From the NCBI GenBank assembly GCA_023053545.1, contig JAKZAN010000025.1:62001-126000 (forward strand): a stretch of 64,000 bases of DNA, in the 5' to 3' direction. This DNA comes from Lepidurus packardi. Its lineage: Eukaryota > Arthropoda > Branchiopoda > Notostraca > Triopsidae. The notes under the pieces were generated by a model. That model made no database searches and was not told the DNA's origin. It saw nothing but the letters and a program-made list of their open reading frames with translations. Every line of letters begins with the position of its first letter. The stretch's first letter is position 1. The translations under genes and the position numbers were made by a program. Positions 12,701-25,368 of this stretch are shown piece after piece.

Positions 12701-15700
12701 CGTTTTTATCAATTATTATATTATATTATTTGCATGCAAAAAACGAAATTTCGACATTTGAAGAAAGCACAGTTAAGGCAATCTAATTTTGTCGTTTTTA
12801 TCAATTATTATATTATATTATTTGCATGCAAAAAACGAAATTTCGACATTTGAAGAAAGCACAGTTAAGGCAATCTAATTTTGTCGTTTTTATCAATTAT
12901 TATATTATATTATTTGCATGCAAAAAACCGAAAGGCATTTAAAGTACGCGAAATCAATACATAGATATAAACGAAATTTCGACATTTGAAGAAAGCACAG
13001 TTAAGGCAATCTAATTTTGTCGTTTTTATCAATTATTATATTATATTATTTGCATGCAAAAAACGAAATTTCGACATTTGAAGAAAGCACAGTTAAGGCA
13101 ATCTAATTTTGTCGTTTTTATCAATTATTATATTATATTATTTGCATGCAAAAAACGAAATTTCGACATTTGAAGAAAGCACAGTTAAGGCAATCTAATT
13201 TTGTCGTTTTTATCAATTATTATATTATATTATTTGCATGCAAAAAACGAAATTTCGACATTTGAAGAAAGCACAGTTAAGGCAATCTAATTTTGTCGTT
13301 TTTATCAATTATTATATTATATTATTTGCATGCAAAAAACCGAAAGGCATTTAAAGTACACGAAATCAATACATAGATATAAACGAAATTTCGACATTTG
13401 AAGAAAGCACAGTTAAGGCAATCTAATTTTGTCGTTTTTATCAATTATTATATTATATTATTTGCATGCAAAAAACGAAATTTCGACATTTGAAGAAAGC
13501 ACAGTTAAGGCAATCTAATTTTGTCGTTTTTATCAATTATTATATTATATTATTTGCATGCAAAAAACGAAATTTCGACATTTGAAGAAAGCACAGTTAA
13601 GGCAATCTAATTTTGTCGTTTTTATCAATTATTATATTATATTATTTGCATGCAAAAAACGAAATTTCGACATTTGAAGAAAGCACAGTTAAGGCAATCT
13701 AATTTTGTCGTTTTTATCAATTATTATATTATATTATTTGCATGCAAAAAACGAAATTTCGACATTTGAAGAAAGCACAGTTAAGGCAATCTAATTTTGT
13801 CGTTTTTATCAATTATTATATTATATTATTTGCATGCAAAAAACGAAATTTCGACATTTGAAGAAAGCACAGTTAAGGCAATCTAATTTTGTCGTTTTTA
13901 TCAATTATTATATTATATTATTTGCATGCAAAAAACGAAATTTCGACATTTGAAGAAAGCACAGTTAAGGCAATCTAATTTTGTCGTTTTTATCAATTAT
14001 TATATTATATTATTTGCATGCAAAAAACGAAATTTCGACATTTGAAGAAAGCACAGTTAAGGCAATCTAATTTTGTCGTTTTTATCAATTATTATATTAT
14101 ATTATTTGCATGCAAAAAACGAAATTTCGACATTTGAAGAAAGCACAGTTAAGGCAATCTAATTTTGTCGTTTTTATCAATTATTATATTATATTATTTG
14201 CATGCAAAAAACGAAATTTCGACATTTGAAGAAAGCACAGTTAAGGCAATCTAATTTTGTCGTTTTTATCAATTATTATATTATATTATTTGCATTCAAA
14301 AAACCGAAAGGCATTTAAAGTACGCGAAATCAATACATAGATATAAACGAAATTTCGACATTTGAAGAAAGCACAGTTAAGGCAATCTAATTTTGTCGTT
14401 TTTATCAATTATTATATTATATTATTTGCATGCAAAAAACGAAATTTCGACATTTGAAGAAAGCACAGTTAAGGCAATCTAATTTTGTCGTTTTTATCAA
14501 TTATTATATTATATTATTTGCATGCAAAAAACGAAATTTCGACATTTGAAGAAAGCACAGTTAAGGCAATCTAATTTTGTCGTTTTTATCAATTATTATA
14601 TTATATTATTTGCATGCAAAAAACGAAATTTCGACATTTGAAGAAAGCACAGTTAAGGCAATCTAATTTTGTCGTTTTTATCAATTATTATATTATATTA
14701 TTTGCATGCAAAAAACGAAATTTCGACATTTGAAGAAAGCACAGTTAAGGCAATCTAATTTTGTCGTTTTTATCAATTATTATATTATATTATTTGCATG
14801 CAAAAAACCGAAAGGCATTTAAAGTACGCGAAATCAATACATAGATATAAACGAAATTTCGACATTTGAAGAAAGCACAGTTAAGGCAATCTAATTTTGT
14901 CGTTTTTATCAATTATTATATTATATTATTTGCATGCAAAAAACGAAATTTCGACATTTGAAGAAAGCACAGTTAAGGCAATCTAATTTTGTCGTTTTTA
15001 TCAATTATTATATTATATTATTTGCATTCAAAAAACCGAAAGGCATTTAAAGTACGCGAAATCAATACATAGATATAAACGAAATTTCGACATTTGAAGA
15101 AAGCACAGTTAAGGCAATCTAATTTTGTCGTTTTTATCAATTATTATATTATATTATTTGCATGCAAAAAACGAAATTTCGACATTTGAAGAAAGCACAG
15201 TTAAGGCAATCTAATTTTGTCGTTTTTATCAATTATTATATTATATTATTTGCATGCAAAAAACGAAATTTCGACATTTGAAGAAAGCACAGTTAAGGCA
15301 ATCTAATTTTGTCGTTTTTATCAATTATTATATTATATTATTTGCATGCAAAAAACGAAATTTCGACATTTGAAGAAAGCACAGTTAAGGCAATCTAATT
15401 TTGTCGTTTTTATCAATTATTATATTATATTATTTGCATGCAAAAAACGAAATTTCGACATTTGAAGAAAGCACAGTTAAGGCAATCTAATTTTGTCGTT
15501 TTTATCAATTATTATATTATATTATTTGCATGCAAAAAACGAAATTTCGACATTTGAAGAAAGCACAGTTAAGGCAATCTAATTTTGTCGTTTTTATCAA
15601 TTATTATATTATATTATTTGCATGCAAAAAACGAAATTTCGACATTTGAAGAAAGCACAGTTAAGGCAATCTAATTTTGTCGTTTTTATCAATTATTATA

Positions 15701-18107
15701 TTATATTATTTGCATGCAAAAAACGAAATTTCGACATTTGAAGAAAGCACAGTTAAGGCAATCTAATTTTGTCGTTTTTATCAATTATTATATTATATTA
15801 TTTGCATGCAAAAAACGAAATTTCGACATTTGAAGAAAGCACAGTTAAGGCAATCTAATTTTGTCGTTTTTATCAATTATTATATTATATTATTTGCATG
15901 CAAAAAACCGAAAGGCATTTAAAGTACGCGAAATCAATACATAGATATAAACGAAATTTCGACATTTGAAGAAAGCACAGTTAAGGCAATCTAATTTTGT
16001 CGTTTTTATCAATTATTATATTATATTATTTGCATGCAAAAAACGAAATTTCGACATTTGAAGAAAGCACAGTTAAGGCAATCTAATTTTGTCGTTTTTA
16101 TCAATTATTATATTATATTATTTGCATGCAAAAAACGAAATTTCGACATTTGAAGAAAGCACAGTTAAGGCAATCTAATTTTGTCGTTTTTATCAATTAT
16201 TATATTATATTATTTGCATGCAAAAAACGAAATTTCGACATTTGAAGAAAGCACAGTTAAGGCAATCTAATTTTGTCGTTTTTATCAATTATTATATTAT
16301 ATTATTTGCATGCAAAAAACGAAATTTCGACATTTGAAGAAAGCACAGTTAAGGCAATCTAATTTTGTCGTTTTTATCAATTATTATATTATATTATTTG
16401 CATGCAAAAAACCGAAAGGCATTTAAAGTACACGAAATCAATACATAGATATAAACGAAATTTCGACATTTGAAGAAAGCACAGTTAAGGCAATCTAATT
16501 TTGTCGTTTTTATCAATTATTATATTATATTATTTGCATGCAAAAAACGAAATTTCGACATTTGAAGAAAGCACAGTTAAGGCAATCTAATTTTGTCGTT
16601 TTTATCAATTATTATATTATATTATTTGCATGCAAAAAACGAAATTTCGACATTTGAAGAAAGCACAGTTAAGGCAATCTAATTTTGTCGTTTTTATCAA
16701 TTATTATATTATATTATTTGCATGCAAAAAACGAAATTTCGACATTTGAAGAAAGCACAGTTAAGGCAATCTAATTTTGTCGTTTTTATCAATTATTATA
16801 TTATATTATTTGCATGCAAAAAACGAAATTTCGACATTTGAAGAAAGCACAGTTAAGGCAATCTAATTTTGTCGTTTTTATCAATTATTATATTATATTA
16901 TTTGCATGCAAAAAACGAAATTTCGACATTTGAAGAAAGCACAGTTAAGGCAATCTAATTTTGTCGTTTTTATCAATTATTATATTATATTATTTGCATG
17001 CAAAAAACGAAATTTCGACATTTGAAGAAAGCACAGTTAAGGCAATCTAATTTTGTCGTTTTTATCAATTATTATATTATATTATTTGCATGCAAAAAAC
17101 GAAATTTCGACATTTGAAGAAAGCACAGTTAAGGCAATCTAATTTTGTCGTTTTTATCAATTATTATATTATATTATTTGCATGCAAAAAACGAAATTTC
17201 GACATTTGAAGAAAGCACAGTTAAGGCAATCTAATTTTGTCGTTTTTATCAATTATTATATTATATTATTTGCATGCAAAAAACGAAATTTCGACATTTG
17301 AAGAAAGCACAGTTAAGGCAATCTAATTTTGTCGTTTTTATCAATTATTATATTATATTATTTGCATTCAAAAAACCGAAAGGCATTTAAAGTACGCGAA
17401 ATCAATACATAGATATAAACGAAATTTCGACATTTGAAGAAAGCACAGTTAAGGCAATCTAATTTTGTCGTTTTTATCAATTATTATATTATATTATTTG
17501 CATGCAAAAAACGAAATTTCGACATTTGAAGAAAGCACAGTTAAGGCAATCTAATTTTGTCGTTTTTATCAATTATTATATTATATTATTTGCATGCAAA
17601 AAACGAAATTTCGACATTTGAAGAAAGCACAGTTAAGGCAATCTAATTTTGTCGTTTTTATCAATTATTATATTATATTATTTGCATGCAAAAAACGAAA
17701 TTTCGACATTTGAAGAAAGCACAGTTAAGGCAATCTAATTTTGTCGTTTTTATCAATTATTATATTATATTATTTGCATGCAAAAAACGAAATTTCGACA
17801 TTTGAAGAAAGCACAGTTAAGGCAATCTAATTTTGTCGTTTTTATCAATTATTATATTATATTATTTGCATGCAAAAAACCGAAAGGCATTTAAAGTACG
17901 CGAAATCAATACATAGATATAAACGAAATTTCGACATTTGAAGAAAGCACAGTTAAGGCAATCTAATTTTGTCGTTTTTATCAATTATTATATTATATTA
18001 TTTGCATGCAAAAAACGAAATTTCGACATTTGAAGAAAGCACAGTTAAGGCAATCTAATTTTGTCGTTTTTATCAATTATTATATTATATTATTTGCATT
18101 CAAAAAA
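9720..18107 (+). repeat. Higher-order repeat blocks within array A (9-4-1 pattern)
   Basis: The sequence L, 9 S, L, 4 S, L, 1 S occurs three times, starting at 9720, 13340 and 16412, and each block is 1,696 bp (964 + 504 + 228). In each block the first L carries the same TACACG variant and the next L the same GCATTC variant, so these are true copies of a multimer. A further TACACG L followed by 9 S at 7840 starts a related but different block. This is direct evidence of segmental amplification inside the array. Confidence 0.88.
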
Positions 18108-21100
18108 CCGAAAGGCATTTAAAGTACGCGAAATCAATACATAGATATAAACGAAATTTCGACATTTGAAGAAAGCACAGTTAAGGCAATCTAATTTTGT
18201 CGTTTTTATCAATTATTATATTATATTATTTGCATGCAAAAAACGAAATTTCGACATTTGAAGAAAGCACAGTTAAGGCAATCTAATTTTGTCGTTTTTA
18301 TCAATTATTATATTATATTATTTGCATGCAAAAAACGAAATTTCGACATTTGAAGAAAGCACAGTTAAGGCAATCTAATTTTGTCGTTTTTATCAATTAT
18401 TATATTATATTATTTGCATGCAAAAAACGAAATTTCGACATTTGAAGAAAGCACAGTTAAGGCAATCTAATTTTGTCGTTTTTATCAATTATTATATTAT
18501 ATTATTTGCATTCAAAAAACCGAAAGGCATTTAAAGTACGCGAAATCAATACATAGATATAAACGAAATTTCGAATTTGAAGAAAGCACAGTTAAGGCAA
18601 TCTAATTTTGTCGTTTTTATCAATTATTATATTATATTATTTGCATGCAAAAAACGAAATTTCGACATTTGAAGAAAGCACAGTTAAGGCAATCTAATTT
18701 TGTCGTTTTTATCAATTATTATATTATATTATTTGCATGCAAAAAACGAAATTTCGACATTTGAAGAAAGCACAGTTAAGGCAATCTAATTTTGTCGTTT
18801 TTATCAATTATTATATTATATTATTTGCATGCAAAAAACGAAATTTCGACATTTGAAGAAAGCACAGTTAAGGCAATCTAATTTTGTCGTTTTTATCAAT
18901 TAATATATTATATTATTTGCATGCAAAAAACGAAATTTCGACATTTGAAGAAAGCACAGTTAAGGCAATCTAATTTTGTCGTTTTTATCAATTATTATAT
19001 TATATTATTTGCATGCAAAAAACCGAAAGGCATTTAAAGTACGCGAAATCAATACATAGATATAAACGAAATTTCGACATTTGAAGAAAGCACAGTTAAG
19101 GCAATCTAATTTTGTCGTTTTTATCAATTATTATATTATATTATTTGCATGCAAAAAACGAAATTTTGACATTTGAAGAAAGCACAGTTAAGGCAATCTA
19201 ATTTTGTCGTTTTTATCAATTATTATATTATATTATTTGCATGCAAAAAACGAAATTTCGACATTTGAAGAAAGCACAGTTAAGGCAATCTAATTTTGTC
19301 GTTTTTATCAATTATTATATTATATTATTTGCATGCAAAAAACCGAAAGGCATTTAAAGTACGCGAAATCAATACATAGATATAAACGAAATTTCGACAT
19401 TTGAAGAAAGCACAGTTAAGGCAATCTAATTTTGTCGTTTTTATCAATTATTATATTATATTATTTGCATGCAAAAAACGAAATTTCGACATTTGAAGAA
19501 AGCACAGTTAAGGCAATCTAATTTTGTCGTTTTTATCAATTATTATATTATATTATTTGCATGCAAAAAACGAAATTTCGACATTTGAAGAAAGCACAGT
19601 TAAGGCAATCTAATTTTGTCGTTTTTATCAATTATTATATTATATTATTTGCATTCAAAAAACCGAAAGGCATTTAAAGTACGCGAAATCAATACATAGA
19701 TATAAACGAAATTTCGACATTTGAAGAAAGCACAGTTAAGGCAATCTAATTTTGTCGTTTTTATCAATTATTATATTATATTATTTGCATGCAAAAAACG
19801 AAATTTCGACATTTGAAGAAAGCACAGTTAAGGCAATCTAATTTTGTCGTTTTTATCAATTATTATATTATATTATTTGCATGCAAAAAACGAAATTTCG
19901 ACATTTGAAGAAAGCACAGTTAAGGCAATCTAATTTTGTCGTTTTTATCAATTATTATATTATATTATTTGCATGCAAAAAACGAAATTTCGACATTTGA
20001 AGAAAGCACAGTTAAGGCAATCTAATTTTGTCGTTTTTATCAATTATTATATTATATTATTTGCATGCAAAAAACGAAATTTCGACATTTGAAGAAAGCA
20101 CAGTTAAGGCAATCTAATTTTGTCGTTTTTATCAATTATTATATTATATTATTTGCATGCAAAAAACGAAATTTCGACATTTGAAGAAAGCACAGTTAAG
20201 GCAATCTAATTTTGTCGTTTTTATCAATTATTATATTATATTATTTGCATGCAAAAAACGAAATTTCGACATTTGAAGAAAGCACAGTTAAGGCAATCTA
20301 ATTTTGTCGTTTTTATCAATTATTATATTATATTATTTGCATGCAAAAAACGAAATTTCGACATTTGAAGAAAGCACAGTTAAGGCAATCTAATTTTGTC
20401 GTTTTTATCAATTATTATATTATATTATTTGCATTCAAAAAACCGAAAGGCATTTAAAGTACGCGAAATCAATACATAGATATAAACGAAATTTCGACAT
20501 TTGAAGAAAGCACAGTTAAGGCAATCTAATTTTGTCGTTTTTATCAATTATTATATTATATTATTTGCATGCAAAAAACGAAATTTCGACATTTGAAGAA
20601 AGCACAGTTAAGGCAATCTAATTTTGTCGTTTTTATCAATTATTATATTATATTATTTGCATGCAAAAAACGAAATTTCGACATTTGAAGAAAGCACAGT
20701 TAAGGCAATCTAATTTTGTCGTTTTTATCAATTATTATATTATATTATTTGCATGCAAAAAACGAAATTTCGACATTTGAAGAAAGCACAGTTAAGGCAA
20801 TCTAATTTTGTCGTTTTTATCAATTATTATATTATATTATTTGCATGCAAAAAACCGAAAGGCATTTAAAGTACGCGAAATCAATACATAGATATAAACG
20901 AAATTTCGACATTTGAAGAAAGCACAGTTAAGGCAATCTAATTTTGTCGTTTTTATCAATTATTATATTATATTATTTGCATGCAAAAAACGAAATTTTG
21001 ACATTTGAAGAAAGCACAGTTAAGGCAATCTAATTTTGTCGTTTTTATCAATTATTATATTATATTATTTGCATGCAAAAAACGAAATTTCGACATTTGA

Positions 21101-22119
21101 AGAAAGCACAGTTAAGGCAATCTAATTTTGTCGTTTTTATCAATTATTATATTATATTATTTGCATGCAAAAAACCGAAAGGCATTTAAAGTACGCGAAA
21201 TCAATACATAGATATAAACGAAATTTCGACATTTGAAGAAAGCACAGTTAAGGCAATCTAATTTTGTCGTTTTTATCAATTATTATATTATATTATTTGC
21301 ATGCAAAAAACGAAATTTCGACATTTGAAGAAAGCACAGTTAAGGCAATCTAATTTTGTCGTTTTTATCAATTATTATATTATATTATTTGCATGCAAAA
21401 AACGAAATTTCGACATTTGAAGAAAGCACAGTTAAGGCAATCTAATTTTGTCGTTTTTATCAATTATTATATTATATTATTTGCATGCAAAAAACCGAAA
21501 GGCATTTAAAGTACGCGAAATCAATACATAGATATAAACGAAATTTCGACATTTGAAGAAAGCACAGTTAAGGCAATCTAATTTTGTCGTTTTTATCAAT
21601 TATTATATTATATTATTTGCATGCAAAAAACGAAATTTCGACATTTGAAGAAAGCACAGTTAAGGCAATCTAATTTTGTCGTTTTTATCAATTATTATAT
21701 TATATTATTTGCATGCAAAAAACGAAATTTCGACATTTGAAGAAAGCACAGTTAAGGCAATCTAATTTTGTCGTTTTTATCAATTATTATATTATATTAT
21801 TTGCATGCAAAAAACGAAATTTCGACATTTGAAGAAAGCACAGTTAAGGCAATCTAATTTTGTCGTTTTTATCAATTATTATATTATATTATTTGCATGC
21901 AAAAAACGAAATTTCGACATTTGAAGAAAGCACAGTTAAGGCAATCTAATTTTGTCGTTTTTATCAATTATTATATTATATTATTTGCATGCAAAAAACC
22001 GAAAGGCATTTAAAGTACGCGAAATCAATACATAGATATAAACGAAATTTCGACATTTGAAGAAAGCACAGTTAAGGCAATCTAATTTTGTCGTTTTTAT
22101 CAATTATTATATTATATTA

Positions 22120-22370
22120 CAGTGGTACCTCGACATACGAGTTTAATTCGTTCCACAACCTTGCTCGTATCTTGAATTACTCGTATCTCGAAGCTAACTG
22201 ATTCACTGACCGTGGTGGGCGGTGCCGCGCACGCGCGCTACCGGCCGACCTGCTAAACCGAACTCGTATCTTGAATTTCGCTCGTAACTCAAAGCAAAAA
22301 ATCACTCGCTCGCCGGCTCGTATCTCGAAAAACTCGTATGTTGGGGCACTCGTATGTCGAGGTACCACTG
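22120..22370. mobile_element. 251-bp TA-flanked MITE (Tc1/mariner/pogo type)
   Basis: The element starts CAGTGGTACCTCGACATACG and has perfect 23-bp terminal inverted repeats (22120-22142 and 22348-22370). TA lies on both sides (22118-22119 and 22371-22372), and removing element plus one TA restores a normal S monomer, so this is a clean insertion with a TA target duplication. The interior is GC-rich and repeats CTCGTATCTCGAA-like words in both directions. There is no transposase. The short reading frame crossing it is not a gene. TIR and TA use fit the Tc1/mariner superfamily, probably pogo-like. Confidence 0.9.
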
Positions 22371-25192
22371 TATTTGCATGCAAAAAACGAAATTTCGACA
22401 TTTGAAGAAAGCACAGTTAAGGCAATCTAATTTTGTCGTTTTTATCAATTATTATATTATATTATTTGCATGCAAAAAACGAAATTTCGACATTTGAAGA
22501 AAGCACAGTTAAGGCAATCTAATTTTGTCGTTTTTATCAATTATTATATTATATTATTTGCATGCAAAAAACGAAATTTCGACATTTGAAGAAAGCACAG
22601 TTAAGGCAATCTAATTTTGTCGTTTTTATCAATTATTATATTATATTATTTGCATGCAAAAAACCGAAAGGCATTTAAAGTACGCGAAATCAATACATAG
22701 ATATAAACGAAATTTCGACATTTGAAGAAAGCACAGTTAAGGCAATCTAATTTTGTCGTTTTTATCAATTATTATATTATATTATTTGCATGCAAAAAAC
22801 GAAATTTCGACATTTGAAGAAAGCACAGTTAAGGCAATCTAATTTTGTCGTTTTTATCAATTATTATATTATATTATTTGCATGCAAAAAACGAAATTTC
22901 GACATTTGAAGAAAGCACAGTTAAGGCAATCTAATTTTGTCGTTTTTATCAATTATTATATTATATTATTTGCATGCAAAAAACGAAATTTCGACATTTG
23001 AAGAAAGCACAGTTAAGGCAATCTAATTTTGTCGTTTTTATCAATTATTATATTATATTATTTGCATTCAAAAAACCGAAAGGCATTTAAAGTACGCGAA
23101 ATCAATACATAGATATAAACGAAATTTCGACATTTGAAGAAAGCACAGTTAAGGCAATCTAATTTTGTCGTTTTTATCAATTATTATATTATATTATTTG
23201 CATGCAAAAAACGAAATTTCGACATTTGAAGAAAGCACAGTTAAGGCAATCTAATTTTGTCGTTTTTATCAATTATTATATTATATTATTTGCATGCAAA
23301 AAACGAAATTTCGACATTTGAAGAAAGCACAGTTAAGGCAATCTAATTTTGTCGTTTTTATCAATTATTATATTATATTATTTGCATGCAAAAAACGAAA
23401 TTTCGACATTTGAAGAAAGCACAGTTAAGGCAATCTAATTTTGTCGTTTTTATCAATTATTATATTATATTATTTGCATTCAAAAAACCGAAAGGCATTT
23501 AAAGTACGCGAAATCAATACATAGATATAAACGAAATTTCGACATTTGAAGAAAGCACAGTTAAGGCAATCTAATTTTGTCGTTTTTATCAATTATTATA
23601 TTATATTATTTGCATGCAAAAAACGAAATTTCGACATTTGAAGAAAGCACAGTTAAGGCAATCTAATTTTGTCGTTTTTATCAATTATTATATTATATTA
23701 TTTGCATGCAAAAAACGAAATTTCGACATTTGAAGAAAGCACAGTTAAGGCAATCTAATTTTGTCGTTTTTATCAATTATTATATTATATTATTTGCATG
23801 CAAAAAACGAAATTTCGACATTTGAAGAAAGCACAGTTAAGGCAATCTAATTTTGTCGTTTTTATCAATTAATATATTATATTATTTGCATGCAAAAAAC
23901 GAAATTTCGACATTTGAAGAAAGCACAGTTAAGGCAATCTAATTTTGTCGTTTTTATCAATTATTATATTATATTATTTGCATGCAAAAAACGAAATTTC
24001 GACATTTGAAGAAAGCACAGTTAAGGCAATCTAATTTTGTCGTTTTTATCAATTATTATATTATATTATTTGCATGCAAAAAACGAAATTTCGACATTTG
24101 AAGAAAGCACAGTTAAGGCAATCTAATTTTGTCGTTTTTATCAATTATTATATTATATTATTTGCATGCAAAAAACGAAATTTCGACATTTGAAGAAAGC
24201 ACAGTTAAGGCAATCTAATTTTGTCGTTTTTATCAATTATTATATTATATTATTTGCATTCAAAAAACCGAAAGGCATTTAAAGTACGCGAAATCAATAC
24301 ATAGATATAAACGAAATTTCGACATTTGAAGAAAGCACAGTTAAGGCAATCTAATTTTGTCGTTTTTATCAATTATTATATTATATTATTTGCATGCAAA
24401 AAACGAAATTTCGACATTTGAAGAAAGCACAGTTAAGGCAATCTAATTTTGTCGTTTTTATCAATTATTATATTATATTATTTGCATGCAAAAAACGAAA
24501 TTTCGACATTTGAAGAAAGCACAGTTAAGGCAATCTAATTTTGTCGTTTTTATCAATTATTATATTATATTATTTCCATGCAAAAAACGAAATTTCGACA
24601 TTTGAAGAAAGCACAGTTAAGGCAATCTAATTTTGTCGTTTTTATCAATTATTATATTATATTATTTGCATGCAAAAAACGAAATTTCGACATTTGAAGA
24701 AAGCACAGTTAAGGCAATCTAATTTTGTCGTTTTTATCAATTATTATATTATATTATTTGCATGCAAAAAACGAAATTTCGACATTTGAAGAAAGCACAG
24801 TTAAGGCAATCTAATTTTGTCGTTTTTATCAATTATTATATTATATTATTTGCATGCAAAAAACGAAATTTCGACATTTGAAGAAAGCACAGTTAAGGCA
24901 ATCTAATTTTGTCGTTTTTATCAATTATTATATTATATTATTTGCATGCAAAAAACGAAATTTCGACATTTGAAGAAAGCACAGTTAAGGCAATCTAATT
25001 TTGTCGTTTTTATCAATTATTATATTATATTATTTGCATTCAAAAAACCGAAAGGCATTTAAAGTAAGCGAAATCAATACATAGATATAAACGAAATTTC
25101 GACATTTGAAGAAAGCACAGTTAAGGCAATCTAATTTTGTCGTTTTTATCAAGCTCAAGCAGCAGAAACGTCAATCGAAATCGAAAGAACAG

Positions 25193-25366
25193 TCAATGTA
25201 GTCTAATTTTGTCATTTTTGTAAAGTTTAATGAGGGGCTGGGTATGAATTTTATCGTCCAGGTAATCAGAAAACCTAGGATCATTGACAATGTCTTGTTC
25301 ATCGCGAAAAGCATCTTGAATATACTTAACATAGAAACGGGTATGTTCACCGTTCACGGTGTCCAT
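25193..25366 (-). CDS. 57-residue hypothetical protein (unit copy 1)
   Basis: A short ATG-led ORF that begins MDTVNGEHTR, continues with an acidic and aromatic stretch and ends LYKNDKIRLH before TGA. It starts 2 nt after the TAG of the 284-codon gene, in another frame (TAG-GT-ATG), an arrangement compatible with reinitiation, or with an exon of a spliced product. No family is recognised. Its last codons resemble the satellite monomer read on the same strand (DKNDKIRLP followed by a stop). It is open in all four copies in the window; copies 1 and 2 have LIKLYK where copies 3 and 4 have LIELYK. Whether it is translated is unknown. Confidence 0.45.
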   Translation of the reverse strand: MDTVNGEHTRFYVKYIQDAFRDEQDIVNDPRFSDYLDDKIHTQPLIKLYKNDKIRLH

Positions 25367-25368
25367 AC

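Larger units (their letters stand above)
4004..25152 (+). repeat. Satellite array A, 92/136-bp monomers (about 209 copies)
   Basis: The short monomer S is 92 bp (for example from 4501 to 4593) and includes GACATTTGAAGAAAGCACAG and, near its end, TTATTTGCATGCAAAAAACG. The long monomer L is 136 bp and differs by a 44-bp block beginning CGAAAGGCATTTAAAG. I located 38 L monomers by the CCGAAAGG marker, from 4676 to 25048. All spacings equal 136 + n x 92 except one 1-bp deletion near 18575 and the MITE insertion. S counts between successive L monomers are 3,4,6,10,4,9,4,3,9,4,1,6,4,2,3,9,4,1,8,4,9,4,1,3,4,2,2,7,3,2,2,4,3,3,3,7,7. Monomers are almost identical, with a few tagged variants: TACACG for TACGCG, GCATTC for GCATGC, and one TTTCCATGC. 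No gene is present. Confidence 0.97.

Noticed and set aside
22177-22401. 74-codon minus-strand frame across the MITE
   Set aside because: It spans the MITE, its TIR and flanking satellite, with no domain.
4004-25152. Regularly spaced short repeats resembling a CRISPR array
   Set aside because: There are no unique spacers: whole 92/136-bp monomers are repeated, no cas genes exist, and the context is eukaryotic.
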